Assembly: GCF_014023275.1 (NCBI RefSeq)
Contig: NZ_CP054698.1
Span: forward strand, 4,898,001 to 4,962,000
DNA from: Nostoc edaphicum CCNP1411
GTDB lineage: Bacteria; Cyanobacteriota; Cyanobacteriia; Cyanobacteriales; Nostocaceae
Direction of reading: 5' to 3'
Length of the DNA: 64,000 bases
In this document: one piece after another, positions 45,196 through 54,596 of the stretch
Position numbering within the stretch: the first letter of the stretch is position 1
Layout of the letters: the number at the start of each line of letters is the position of its first letter
Program-made: the position numbers and the translations under genes
The notes under the pieces: model-generated
Seen by the model: the letters and a program-made list of their open reading frames with translations, nothing else
Database searches by the model: none
What the model was told of the DNA's origin: nothing

Positions 45196-45431
45196 CACTC
45201 TCCGGTCTAAAGACTTACTGTGTAAACACGAGTCGTAAAACCTCATCCACATTGGCTTGAATCTGGTAGGGTGCGTTATGGACTTATATGTATAACGACG
45301 TATAACGCCCCCGTTCACCCGCCGCAAGCAACCTCTCGGACTCAACAAAGAGACTCTGTACGGTCGGTGTACAACGGGATTGTTAGACCGTACCTCAGCG
45401 ATCGCTGCCAACTAACGCTCCTGTCTTCATT

Positions 45432-45791
45432 TTATCCAACTTGTTTGGGACGAACTTCAAATTCAGAACGCGCACGGAAGAAACGAACATCAAACTCAAA
45501 GAAGAAATTAGCTTGCCCCAAGATTAAAGGCACATTAGGTGTTTGTGTCCAAGCAAATGCAAGATTAATGGTGGGGAATGAACTGACTTGAGCATCAACA
45601 ACGACTGCACGAGCTTCAAATCGAGCCAAGTTCCCAGCCAATAGAACTGAGAGAGTTTCATCCTCCCAAATTAAGCCCAGTTGTAAACCCAACTCATAGG
45701 GCAAAACATTAACGCTTGCACCTGTATCCAATAAACCTTCAGTGTTTAGAGATTGACCATCAAGACTGAGCATCAAAGGTAGGTATGGCAT
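45432..45791 (-). CDS. Clan AA aspartic protease-like protein
   Basis: The 119-residue protein has the retropepsin signature LLDTGASVNVLP with catalytic Asp, then flap-like and LILGQANFF segments. It is a single-domain retroviral-type aspartic protease expected to work as a dimer. In cyanobacteria such genes are often paired with a small upstream gene, as here (45847-46065). Whether the pair is a toxin-antitoxin-like unit is unknown. Confidence 0.85.
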   Translation of the reverse strand: MPYLPLMLSLDGQSLNTEGLLDTGASVNVLPYELGLQLGLIWEDETLSVLLAGNLARFEARAVVVDAQVSSFPTINLAFAWTQTPNVPLILGQANFFFEFDVRFFRARSEFEVRPKQVG

Positions 45792-45846
45792 TTAATCAAC
45801 CATGCCAAGGCTGCTATCAATGATTTTGTAGGGAAATTTTTGAGTG

Positions 45847-46065
45847 TCAACCATTCTTCTCTTGCTGCTTTGTCGCCAGAAGATTCATCAAGACATTAGC
45901 AGCCTCAGAACAATTGTACGGCGACCAGACTGGATACTCCCGGTTCGCAACAAAGAAGTTTGCATCTTCTTCTTTGACCAGTTCTGTGGCAAGGAACTGC
46001 ATTAGCCGAAGCTTGTCAATTTTTGAAAGTTCCTGGATTTGTGACATGAGTTCAGCTAATGGCAT
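45847..46065 (-). CDS. Small conserved partner of the aspartic protease gene
   Basis: The 72-residue protein begins MPLAELMSQIQELSKIDKLRLMQFLATELV, a helical region, and ends in a polar segment with YPVWSPYNCSEAANVLMNLL. It precedes the protease-like gene on the same strand with a 55-bp gap. It resembles small antitoxin-like or adaptor proteins in cyanobacteria, but I know of no defined function. The ribosome site GAGGAG lies just upstream of the ATG. Confidence 0.7.
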   Translation of the reverse strand: MPLAELMSQIQELSKIDKLRLMQFLATELVKEEDANFFVANREYPVWSPYNCSEAANVLMNLLATKQQEKNG

Positions 46066-46406
46066 TTGAGAATCTCCTCGTTTGAGGGCTGGTGAAAGGA
46101 AGCGATCGCCCTCTCATTTTAGCCTTGCGATCGCATCCACGGTTGCAGCTTAAAGTGCAATCTGGCTTCTGATTAGTACTGCCAGAAAGTAATAATGCTG
46201 GGTTTCCTGTTGTCAACCCAGCCTACGGCATAACACACCATACAAAACTAGTTTTTAGGTTTCAACTTCGGGGTTTTCAGCCAACATTCTGATAAAAATG
46301 TAAAATTTATAAAGATTAAATAGAGTCAGGAAGATCAAGCCAAAGCTGGGGTATCTCGCCAAAAAAAGATGAAAATTAAAAAAAAAGAAATATCCTACGT
46401 CAATCA
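46066..46406. other. Divergent spacer with a small hairpin
   Basis: The hairpin GCTGGGTT/AACCCAGC (46197-46222) has a 10-base loop. From about 46361 there are two A-runs, and a short ATG frame (46369) that runs out of frame into the ABC transporter gene. Confidence 0.5.
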
Positions 46407-48200
46407 TTGACGGTTTTCCGCTACAGTGGACGGGCTGTCAGCTTAGTATGGACTACTAGCCGATCGCTTACTATTTTTTTGGCGAGTTTAACAATAGTTG
46501 CTGGTCTTTTACCGGCGGCGATATCTTACATAAGCAAGTTAATCGTTGATGCAGTGGTATTTGCATCTCAAGTTAACTCAGACAGCAATGATTTTGTCAA
46601 TATTTATCCCTCACTATTTTATGTAGGATTAGAAGCGATCGCTGTAATTTTACTAGCAGGCAGTCAACGGGGAATCATCATTTGTCAGTCGTTATTGCGG
46701 GCGCTAATGGGTCAACGGGTGAATGTACTCATCTTAGAAAAGGCGCTAACACTGGATTTGAGGCAGTTTGAAGACTCAGAATTTTATGACAAATTGACCA
46801 ATGCCCGACGAGAAGCATCGGTTCGTCCCCTTTCTTTAGTAAACCGCACCTTTGGGTTAGTACAAAATGCCCTTTCCCTGATTACCTACGGGATTTTGCT
46901 AGTAAATTTCTCAGTTTGGGCGGTGGTGGTACTGGTTTTGGCAGCTATGCCTGTATTTATTGCCGAAACGAAATTTGCCGGAGAAGCCTTTCGTTTGTTT
47001 AGTTGGCGTGCAGCAGAAACCCGCCAACAGCATTACTTAGAAAATCTCATAGCAAGAGAAGATTTTGTCACAGAAGTTAAACTCTACCACTTGGGAGAGA
47101 TGTTGCTAGGACGTTACCGCAGCCTATTTGAACAACTCTATGGCGAAGACCGTGATTTAACTCTGCGGCGAGGATTGTGGGGATATCTCTTGAGTTTAGT
47201 TAGTACTGGTGCTTTTTACCTAGCTTATGCTTGGATTGTGCTGGAAACAGTGCTAGGTAGGATTTCCTTGGGAGATATGACCATGTATCTCACTGTGTTT
47301 CGCCAAGGACAGTCTACTTTCTCCAATGCCCTCACTTCTATTGGAGGGATGTATGAAGACAACCTATATCTATCAAATCTCTATGATTTTCTCGAAGAAG
47401 AAGTACCAAAATCTTGGGGTAAGGCAACCATTGGTTTAAATCCTCAAGATGGTATCCGTTTTGAGAACGTATCATTTACTTATCCAGGAAGTTCCAAGCC
47501 AGCGTTGACAAACATTTCGCTGCACTTAAAACCCAGAGAGAAACTGGCAATTGTGGGTGAAAACGGTTCCGGTAAGACTACCTTAATCAAACTACTTACC
47601 CGACTATACACGCCGGACTCTGGGCGAATTTTCTTAGATGGCTTGGACTTGCAGGAATGGGATGTGGATGTGTTGCGGCGTCGCATTGGAGTGATTTTTC
47701 AGAACTTTGTTCGCTATCAATTTACTGTGGGTGAGAATATTGGCGTGGGCGATGTAGAACATCTCGAAAACAAAACCCGTTGGCAAACTGCTGCTGAAAA
47801 AGGCATGTCCCAATCTTTTATCGACCAATTACCCCAAAGCTTCCAGACTCAACTTGGTCGTTGGTTTAAGGGAGGACAGGAACTTTCTGGGGGACAGTGG
47901 CAGAAAATTGCCTTGTCTCGTGCATTTATGCGATCGCAAGCAGATATCTTGGTGTTAGATGAACCAACATCAGCAATAGATGCCCAAGCTGAGTTTGAGA
48001 TTTTCAATCATTTTCGCGCTATTACTCAAAATCAGATGGTACTTTTGATTTCCCATCGCTTCTCAACGGTACGGATGGCTGACAAAATCGTGGTTATAGA
48101 AAACGGGGAAGTTATAGAACAGGGAACTCACGAAGAGTTGTTACAGCTAGGAGGACGTTATGCCAAGTTGTTTCTGTTGCAAGCAGCCGGTTATCAATAG
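46407..48200 (+). CDS. ABC transporter, fused permease and ATPase (exporter type)
   Basis: The 597-residue half-transporter has six membrane helices (about 15-310), then an ATPase domain with Walker A GENGSGKTTLIKLL, signature LSGGQWQKIALSRAF, Walker B ILVLDEPTSAID and H-loop LLISHRFS. It should work as a homodimer exporting lipid, peptide or drug-like substrates. The only start in frame is a TTG at 46407. An ATG at 46369 lies one base out of frame behind a run of nine A; -1 slippage there would give a natural MKIKKKRNILRQSLTVFRY start. Confidence 0.9.
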   Translation: MTVFRYSGRAVSLVWTTSRSLTIFLASLTIVAGLLPAAISYISKLIVDAVVFASQVNSDSNDFVNIYPSLFYVGLEAIAVILLAGSQRGIIICQSLLRALMGQRVNVLILEKALTLDLRQFEDSEFYDKLTNARREASVRPLSLVNRTFGLVQNALSLITYGILLVNFSVWAVVVLVLAAMPVFIAETKFAGEAFRLFSWRAAETRQQHYLENLIAREDFVTEVKLYHLGEMLLGRYRSLFEQLYGEDRDLTLRRGLWGYLLSLVSTGAFYLAYAWIVLETVLGRISLGDMTMYLTVFRQGQSTFSNALTSIGGMYEDNLYLSNLYDFLEEEVPKSWGKATIGLNPQDGIRFENVSFTYPGSSKPALTNISLHLKPREKLAIVGENGSGKTTLIKLLTRLYTPDSGRIFLDGLDLQEWDVDVLRRRIGVIFQNFVRYQFTVGENIGVGDVEHLENKTRWQTAAEKGMSQSFIDQLPQSFQTQLGRWFKGGQELSGGQWQKIALSRAFMRSQADILVLDEPTSAIDAQAEFEIFNHFRAITQNQMVLLISHRFSTVRMADKIVVIENGEVIEQGTHEELLQLGGRYAKLFLLQAAGYQ

Positions 48201-48364
48201 GATGTGAGCTATTGTGTGGATTTAGATAGCGATGCCTAGGTTGGGCTGCGTCTACGCTCACTGTGTAGAAAGCACATAACATCTCTATCTAACCACGTTA
48301 AACTGTTCAGTAAACATGGGTCACTAGACACTCCGTATTGTTAAACATTGCTACCTGATAAATT

Positions 48365-48982
48365 ATGCAAATAACAAAACAGCGATACTATACCCCAGAG
48401 GAATATTTAGAGCTAGAAGAAGCTGCTGAATACAAAAGTGAATACATTGACGGGCAAATAATTCCTATGGCGGGTGGAACAATAAATCACAATCGAATCT
48501 CGTTGAATCTCAGTGCTGCCTTAAATTTTGCGTTTCGCCAGCAAGATTACGAAGTTTTCATGGGTGATGTTCGTCTGTGGATACCCCAAAAGCTTACCTA
48601 TACCTATCCAGATGTGATGATTCTGGCAGGTGAACCAGAGTTTTTTAACAACCGGAAGGATGTAATTCTGAATCCACAGATTATTGTTGAGGTTTTATCA
48701 AAATCAACAAAAGGGTACGATCGCGAAGATAAATTTCAGGCTTATCGAACTATTTCTACGTTTCAAGAATACCTATTAATTGACCAAACTCGGATTCATG
48801 TAGAGCAATTTTCCAAAATTGGGAAAAAGCAATGGACGCTTCGTGAATATGATGAAGAAGATGAAGCGATCGCACTTGTAACCGTACCATTTGAGATTTC
48901 CCTACAGGATTTATATAACAAGGTGAAATTTGAGCCTGTTGAGTCGGAAGCGGACAGTACTGATGTTGAAGGATTGGGGTAA
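48365..48982 (+). CDS. Uma2-family (PD-(D/E)XK-like) nuclease-domain protein
   Basis: The 205-residue protein matches the Uma2 family abundant in cyanobacteria: YTPEEYLELEEAAEYKSEYIDGQI, the core TYPDVMILAGEPEF with active-site Asp and a following IIVEVLSKSTKGYDREDK, where E and K complete a PD-(D/E)XK-type site. The biological role is unknown; these genes are highly multiplied in filamentous cyanobacteria. It stands alone. Confidence 0.93.
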   Translation: MQITKQRYYTPEEYLELEEAAEYKSEYIDGQIIPMAGGTINHNRISLNLSAALNFAFRQQDYEVFMGDVRLWIPQKLTYTYPDVMILAGEPEFFNNRKDVILNPQIIVEVLSKSTKGYDREDKFQAYRTISTFQEYLLIDQTRIHVEQFSKIGKKQWTLREYDEEDEAIALVTVPFEISLQDLYNKVKFEPVESEADSTDVEGLG

Positions 48983-49158
48983 GATGCGATCATGCGATCA
49001 CTTGATTTGATTAGAGTAATGGAAAATGTGGTTATTACTTAAATTAGTTTAATAACACAGAATAAATTTTACTTTTGAACAAGTATGGTTACAATGTGGC
49101 ATTGCCCATTGCTTCTAGCTCAGTGGCATTGTCTAACCTACTTTCACATAACACAGCA

Positions 49159-50493
49159 ATGATGGATTGGAAGAAACTCCTGACACCAAAAAGACTTGGC
49201 AAAACTGAAGTAGAAAATCTTCAGTTTGATCGTACTCCCTTTCAAAAAGACTATGATCGCCTAGTGTTTTCCTCACCTTTTCGTCGTCTCAAAGATAAAA
49301 CTCAGGTTTTTTCTTTGTCCACAAATGATTACATTCGTACTCGTCTCATTCATAGCCTTGAAGTGTCTTGCGTCGGTCGTTCCCTTGGCAGAATAGTGGG
49401 TGAGGCAATTGTAAAAAAATACGACTTTAATCAGGATGGGTTACGTGCTTCAGACTTTGGTGATATCGTATTTGCTGCTTGTCTAGCTCATGATATTGGG
49501 AATCCTCCCTTTGGCCATTCTGGAGAGGATGCTATTCGTACAGGATTTGAATCGTGGTACAACACTGTTAACCATGTAGGAGAAAAACTTCTCAGCAAGT
49601 CTCAAGAAGCTGACTTTGATTCATTTGAGGGCAATGCACAAGGCTTTCGTATTTTAACCAAGCTTGAAATGCCTCCTAAAAAAGGGGGAATGCAACTCAC
49701 CTGCCCAACTTTAGCTGCTTTCACAAAGTACCCTAGAGAATCATTACTATCAGAACCTACCTTAAACTGTTACTCAGGTAGAAGTGTTAAAAAATATGGT
49801 TTCTTTCAGGCAGAAAAAGATTTATTTGCTGAGGTAGCAGAGACAGTTGGACTAATTCGCCGTCATGACAATGCAGCATGGTGGTCCCGACATCCGCTTG
49901 CTTTTCTTGTTGAGGCAGCAGATGACATTTGTTACTCAATTGTTGATGTAGAAGACGCCCATCGTATGGGTTACATCTCATTTGACAAAACCAAGGAATT
50001 ACTTAACGTTATTGCAAATAAAGATATTCAAGAACATGGTGAAAGCAATACAGAAATAGTTAAGCGATTGCGGGCTTTAGCTATCAATAAACTCATAAAT
50101 GAGGCAAGTGATATTTTCCTGAAACACGAAGAAGATATACTTTCTGGAGAATTTGATAAGGACTTGTTATCTCTAAGCACTTATGCAAACCACCTACAAG
50201 AAATTGGAAAGGAAACTCGGTCGGCTGTTTTTCAACATCCTGACGTTGTTAGTATCCAGATTGCTGGGTATGAAGTTTTAGGGAAATTATTTGCTGAATT
50301 TGTTAATGCCGTACTGCACAATAGTAAAAAAGGCAATTTGGTCTATTACATGCTTCCTAAAGAATATAATGATCCAAATCCAGATGAAGATACCTATAAC
50401 AAAATTCTTAGAGTTACAGACTATATCTCCGGCATGACTGATTCTTACGCTACCAGTTTATTCCAACAATTTAGCGGTATTTCTTTGGGATGA
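49159..50493 (+). CDS. dgt: dGTPase (dNTP triphosphohydrolase, HD domain)
   Basis: The protein starts naturally at MMDWKKLLTPKRLGK (ATG 49159); an in-frame TTG at 49075 would add 28 residues not typical of the family. HD motifs are in TRLIHSLEVSCVGRSLG and ACLAHDIGNPPFGHSGEDA, with later RRHDNAAWWSRHPLAFLVEAADD. It cleaves dGTP or other dNTPs to nucleoside and triphosphate and controls dNTP pools; some homologues serve in phage defence. It is a single gene next to a Uma2 gene. Confidence 0.92.
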   Translation: MMDWKKLLTPKRLGKTEVENLQFDRTPFQKDYDRLVFSSPFRRLKDKTQVFSLSTNDYIRTRLIHSLEVSCVGRSLGRIVGEAIVKKYDFNQDGLRASDFGDIVFAACLAHDIGNPPFGHSGEDAIRTGFESWYNTVNHVGEKLLSKSQEADFDSFEGNAQGFRILTKLEMPPKKGGMQLTCPTLAAFTKYPRESLLSEPTLNCYSGRSVKKYGFFQAEKDLFAEVAETVGLIRRHDNAAWWSRHPLAFLVEAADDICYSIVDVEDAHRMGYISFDKTKELLNVIANKDIQEHGESNTEIVKRLRALAINKLINEASDIFLKHEEDILSGEFDKDLLSLSTYANHLQEIGKETRSAVFQHPDVVSIQIAGYEVLGKLFAEFVNAVLHNSKKGNLVYYMLPKEYNDPNPDEDTYNKILRVTDYISGMTDSYATSLFQQFSGISLG

Positions 50494-50668
50494 GGGAATT
50501 CCAAAAAATAAATTATCCCAAATTATGTGTACATTCGTAGGGGCGCACAGTGCCCCTACGGGATGTTTTTTCACTGGAAGTCTCTAAAGTGACAGCGATC
50601 GCACCCTTCCCCTCATTTCCCTACCAACTTAGATAAAATCACTATGGTGCTACTTAACCCTAAGTCTA

Positions 50669-53341
50669 ATGAAAAGCGATCGCTCCCCTTCTCAACCCTC
50701 CCTTCAACGTCCCGAACTACTCGCGCCAGCAGGTAACTGGGAATGTGCTAAAGCTGCTGTGGAAAATGGGGCAGATGCGATTTACTTCGGTTTGGATCGC
50801 TTCAACGCCAGAATGCGGGCAGAAAATTTTACTGAGGCGGACTTACCTCAATTGATGACATTTCTGCATCAGCGCGGCGTAAAGGGTTATGTCACTGTCA
50901 ACACACTAATATTTCCCAAAGAACTAGCAGAAGCACAGCAATATCTCCGCACAATTATTGCCGCAGGTGTGGATGCGGTGATTGTCCAAGATATTGGTAT
51001 ATGCCGTCTCATCCGTCACCTGTCGCCTGATTTTCCTATTCATGCTTCCACGCAAATGACCATCACCAGTGCGCCTGGGGTGGAATTTGCCAAGTCTCTC
51101 GGCTGTCAATTAGTGGTGCTGGCGCGTGAATGTTCTCTTCAGGAAATCAATAAAATTCAGCAGCAGATCGCCCAACAGGAAACTTCGCTGCCTTTGGAAG
51201 TCTTTGTTCACGGTGCTTTGTGTGTGGCGTATTCCGGTCAGTGTTTGACTAGTGAGGCTTTAGGCGGACGTTCTGCCAATCGAGGTGAATGTGCCCAAGC
51301 TTGCCGGATGCCCTACGATTTAATCGCTGATGGGCAAGTTGTAAATTTAAAAGAACGCAAATATTTACTCAGTCCTCAAGACCTAGCAGGGTTGGATGTT
51401 TTGCCAGATTTGGTGAAATCAGGAGTAACTTGTCTCAAAATTGAAGGTCGTTTGAAAGCTCCAGAGTATGTTGCCAATGTCACCCGTGTTTATCGGCAAG
51501 CTTTAGATCGGGTGATGGAGGAACTGGAAAGACCTAACCCCCTAACCCCCTTCCCTACAAGGGAAGGGGGAATTAAAGCTCCCCTTTCCGTTTCGGAGAG
51601 GGGCTGGGGGAGAGGTCAATCAGATCAAGAACACTACAACTTAGAGATGGCATTTTCTCGCGGACTTTACACAGGTTGGTTTGGCGGGATTAATAATCAA
51701 GAACTAGTTCACGCCCGTTTTGGTAAAAAACGTGGGGTTTATTTAGGTGAAGTCAGCCGCATTCACAACGAACAGGTAACAGTCAAACTGGAAGCGCCTG
51801 TAAAACCGGGAGATGGAATTGTCTTTGACTGCGGTCATCCAGAGGCGAAGGAAGAAGGCGGCCGGGTTTATGCTGTGGTGTCCAAAGGTAAAGAAACCAT
51901 GCTGTCCTTTGGGCGAAATGACTTGAATCTGCGTCGAGTGCATATAGGCGATCGCATTTGGAAAACCAGTGATCCAGAATTAGATAAGCAACTACGTCAA
52001 AGTTTTGCTGGCGATAACCCACAATTTCAGCGTCCGATTGACTTGGAGGTTTATGGAGAAGTTGGTCAGGCATTGATTGCGATCGCTCGTGATCAACTTG
52101 GTAATATTGTACAGGTAGAGTCCGCAATTTCACTAGTTGAAGCGCACACCAAACCCCTAGATACAGACCGTTTACAAGAACAATTTGGTCGTCTCGGTAA
52201 CACCCCTTTCTGTTTGGGAACGCTAACTAACCACCTCAGTGGTACTTTTATGCTACCCGTAAGTGAGTTGAACCGGATGCGGCGGGAAATCGTGACGCAG
52301 TTGGAAGAATTGCGAAGTCAACCCAAACGCTGGCAATTACATTCTGATGTCTCTTTCCAAGACCTACTACCCTCTTCATCTCCCACCCTGCGGGAAGCTA
52401 AAGCTACATCTCCCTCACTCATTGTCTTAGTACGAAACCTCAAGCAACTCCAAGCCGCCCTCAAAGCTGGTGTTAAAACACTATACTGTGAATTTGAAGA
52501 CCCCCGCGCTTATCGAGAAGCGGTGCAAATGGTGCGCCAACAAGAGCAAAAAAACAAAGCAGAAAATTCTTCACTTTTAACTCCTTTTTGTACAGACGCG
52601 ATTCATCGCGTCTCTCCTAACTCCCCACTCCCCACAATTTGGGTTGCACCACCCCGAATTACCAAACCGGGCGAAAATTGGATTTTGCAGCAGGTACGTG
52701 CTTGTGAGGCAGATGGCTATCTGGTGCGGAACTATGACCAATTGCAATTCTTTGCAGCAGACCGTTGCATTGGAGATTTTTCGCTCAACGTTGCTAATCC
52801 CTTAACAGCAGACTACTTTCAGCAACGCTTTGGTTTAGAACGGCTGACGGCATCCTATGACCTGAATATTACCCAACTGCAAGACCTACTTACCAGTTGT
52901 CCACCCCAGTGGTTTGAGGTGACAATCCATCAACACATGCCCATGTTCCACATGGAACATTGTGTTTTTTGTGCCTTTCTATCAACGGGTACTGACTATA
53001 CAAACTGTGGACGACCCTGTGAAAAGCAGGAAGTGAAATTAAAAGACCGTGTAGGTAGCGAACACGTTCTCAAAGCAGATGTAGGCTGTCGTAATACTGT
53101 ATTTAACGGCACTGCTCAAACTGGAGCCGAGTACGTACAGCGTCTTATAGAACTGGGATTACGTTACTTTCGTATCGAGTTTGTGAATGAAACGCCAGAG
53201 CAAGTGAGTAAAACAATACATTGCTATAGTCAATTATTGCGAGGTGAGATTACAGGTTCCCAACTATGGCGAGAGTTGAAGTTGCAAAATCAGCTAGGCG
53301 TAACTCGTGGCCCGATGGGAGTATCTGCACTGCGGTCATAA
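50669..53341 (+). CDS. U32 family peptidase / tRNA-rRNA hydroxylation protein-like, with repeat inserts
   Basis: The 890-residue protein opens with PELLAPAGNWECAKAAVENGADAIYFG and has the U32 signature ALCVAYSGQCLTSEALGGRSANRGECAQACRMPY. C-terminal Cys-rich HMEHCVFCAFLSTGTDYTNC could bind iron-sulfur. Long U32 proteins such as RlhA modify rRNA rather than cut protein. Two stretches are not family-like: PNPLTPFPTREGGIKAPLSV onwards (about 288-316), encoded by an 87-bp repeat, and about 636-655, encoded by repeats with GACGCGATTCATCGCGTC. Both keep the frame open. The rest is intact, so the gene is probably functional. Confidence 0.92.
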   Translation: MKSDRSPSQPSLQRPELLAPAGNWECAKAAVENGADAIYFGLDRFNARMRAENFTEADLPQLMTFLHQRGVKGYVTVNTLIFPKELAEAQQYLRTIIAAGVDAVIVQDIGICRLIRHLSPDFPIHASTQMTITSAPGVEFAKSLGCQLVVLARECSLQEINKIQQQIAQQETSLPLEVFVHGALCVAYSGQCLTSEALGGRSANRGECAQACRMPYDLIADGQVVNLKERKYLLSPQDLAGLDVLPDLVKSGVTCLKIEGRLKAPEYVANVTRVYRQALDRVMEELERPNPLTPFPTREGGIKAPLSVSERGWGRGQSDQEHYNLEMAFSRGLYTGWFGGINNQELVHARFGKKRGVYLGEVSRIHNEQVTVKLEAPVKPGDGIVFDCGHPEAKEEGGRVYAVVSKGKETMLSFGRNDLNLRRVHIGDRIWKTSDPELDKQLRQSFAGDNPQFQRPIDLEVYGEVGQALIAIARDQLGNIVQVESAISLVEAHTKPLDTDRLQEQFGRLGNTPFCLGTLTNHLSGTFMLPVSELNRMRREIVTQLEELRSQPKRWQLHSDVSFQDLLPSSSPTLREAKATSPSLIVLVRNLKQLQAALKAGVKTLYCEFEDPRAYREAVQMVRQQEQKNKAENSSLLTPFCTDAIHRVSPNSPLPTIWVAPPRITKPGENWILQQVRACEADGYLVRNYDQLQFFAADRCIGDFSLNVANPLTADYFQQRFGLERLTASYDLNITQLQDLLTSCPPQWFEVTIHQHMPMFHMEHCVFCAFLSTGTDYTNCGRPCEKQEVKLKDRVGSEHVLKADVGCRNTVFNGTAQTGAEYVQRLIELGLRYFRIEFVNETPEQVSKTIHCYSQLLRGEITGSQLWRELKLQNQLGVTRGPMGVSALRS
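51531..51617. repeat. 87-bp GACCT...AGGTC element inside the U32 gene
   Basis: It begins GACCTAACCCCCTAACCCCC and ends GAGAGGTC, with internal hairpin CCCCTTCCCTACAAGGGAAGGG. Its length is exactly 29 codons and the frame it adopts has no stop. The repeat at 34919-34988 is a relative in the opposite orientation. Confidence 0.75.
52575..52633. repeat. Second repeat inside the U32 gene
   Basis: The core ACAGACGCGATTCATCGCGTC followed by TCTCCTAACTCCCCACTCCCC matches, in reverse, the spacer repeat at 35690-35731. It is read in frame as part of the U32 protein. Confidence 0.6.
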
Positions 53342-53634
53342 TTGATTTTCTGAACGCCCAGCTTGAAAAATCTGTTCGGCGGTCAAGTTTAATTCTGGGA
53401 ATGTAGGCGATATGATGCGTTGTTTACCGCCGCAGGCATCGCTTCCCCGAAACAGGTTAATTTGATACTCACCATCCAGCAAATAATAAACCGATAAAAT
53501 TCCCAACTTGTTTAAAAGTCAGGAATCTAACCATCACAAGATAAAGGTTTTATTCTATTCAATTAAAATCCACCATAGTTACAGCACTTGCGTCTGTTAT
53601 GAGGTACAATAAATTAAAATATAAATACCTCTAA

Positions 53635-54027
53635 ATGAAGTCATACTCTGTCGATCTTCGAGAAAAAATAGTTGCAGCACATCTTCAAAAAAATATCTCA
53701 ATCAGAAAAGTAGCTAACATATTTTCCGTCTCAAAAAGTTTAGTTCAAAAGCTTGTAAAACAACAAAAACTTGAAGGAAATTTACAATCCAAGCCGCGAG
53801 GAAAGCCACAATTTAGTCATCTAACAAATGCTGACATAGAGTTGAGAGAATTAGTTGAATCATATCCAGATGCAACATTGATAGAGTTGTGTGAATTATT
53901 TGCAGACAAGACTGGTAATTGGGTAGGTCAAAGTGCAATGTGTCGGGCGTTACAGAAATTAGGATTAAATCGTAAAAAAAAACGAAGCGGAGTACCCAAG
54001 CTCTTACTGAGAGAGTCCTGCATTTAA
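53635..54027 (+). CDS. IS630 transposase, N-terminal frame
   Basis: The 130-residue frame begins MKSYSVDLREKIVAAHLQKN and has the paired helix-turn-helix region of IS630 transposases (VANIFSVSKSLVQKLVKQQ; CRALQKLGLNRKKK). It reaches a run of nine A at 53974-53982 and ends soon after in RSGVPKLLLRESCI. A -1 shift on the A-run would join it to the catalytic frame, giving K-T-K-R-S-T-Q-A-L-T-E-R. This arrangement is typical of programmed frameshifting in this family. Confidence 0.85.
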   Translation: MKSYSVDLREKIVAAHLQKNISIRKVANIFSVSKSLVQKLVKQQKLEGNLQSKPRGKPQFSHLTNADIELRELVESYPDATLIELCELFADKTGNWVGQSAMCRALQKLGLNRKKKRSGVPKLLLRESCI

Positions 54028-54080
54028 GATTAGATTATTGGGAAAAGGTCAAAAATATAGAGCCAGAAAATTTAGTATTT

Positions 54081-54581
54081 TTGGATGAAACTGGTGTCCT
54101 ACTTGGGTTAGCGAGGACTCATGCCCGTTCACAAATGGGAACAAGAGCTTACTCTCTTAACCCCTTCTATAGAGGCTCAAAAGTTACAGTAATTGGAGCA
54201 ATTAGTCTTAAAAAAGTAGTTGCATTAATGACAATGAATGGTTCAATGGATGGCATTGCATTTGAATTATTTATTGAGAAGTTTTTAGTACCACATTTAT
54301 GGTCAGGAGCAGTAGTGGTGATGGATAATTTATCCGCACATAAACTAGATTCAATTGTGCCAATGATTGAAGCTGTAGGTGCGAAAGTTATTTGTTTATC
54401 CTCATACTCCCCCGATTTTAATCCAATTGAATTATGGTGGTCACAACTTAAATCTTTTTTACGCAATTTTGCTCCAACTACAACAGAAATGGTTGATAAA
54501 CTAATCTCAGTTGCACTCGACTTAATAAATCCTCAACATTTAAGAAACTGGTTTGCTAGTTGCTGCTACTGTACCTCATAA
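54081..54581 (+). CDS. IS630 transposase, catalytic frame
   Basis: This frame holds the DDE catalytic core: first Asp in FLDETGVLLG, second Asp in AVVVMDNLSAHK and the final Glu in SPDFNPIELWWSQLK. It has no own start motif; upstream in the same frame the coding sequence continues back to the A-run at 53974-53982 (TERVLHLRLDYWEKVKN). It is therefore probably made as a fusion with the N-terminal frame by -1 slippage. Both frames look intact, so the element may be active. Confidence 0.85.
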   Translation: MDETGVLLGLARTHARSQMGTRAYSLNPFYRGSKVTVIGAISLKKVVALMTMNGSMDGIAFELFIEKFLVPHLWSGAVVVMDNLSAHKLDSIVPMIEAVGAKVICLSSYSPDFNPIELWWSQLKSFLRNFAPTTTEMVDKLISVALDLINPQHLRNWFASCCYCTS

Positions 54582-54596
54582 CAGCCGTAGGTGCTG

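Noticed and set aside
45196..45431. TGTGTAAACACGAGT motif resembling the MITE ends at 33782
   Set aside because: Only a few bases agree and there are no paired ends or target duplication.
48365..50493. Uma2 nuclease-like gene next to dGTPase as a phage-defence island
   Set aside because: Both families are common outside defence in cyanobacteria, the genes are not overlapping or co-directional with short spacing, and no other defence gene is adjacent.
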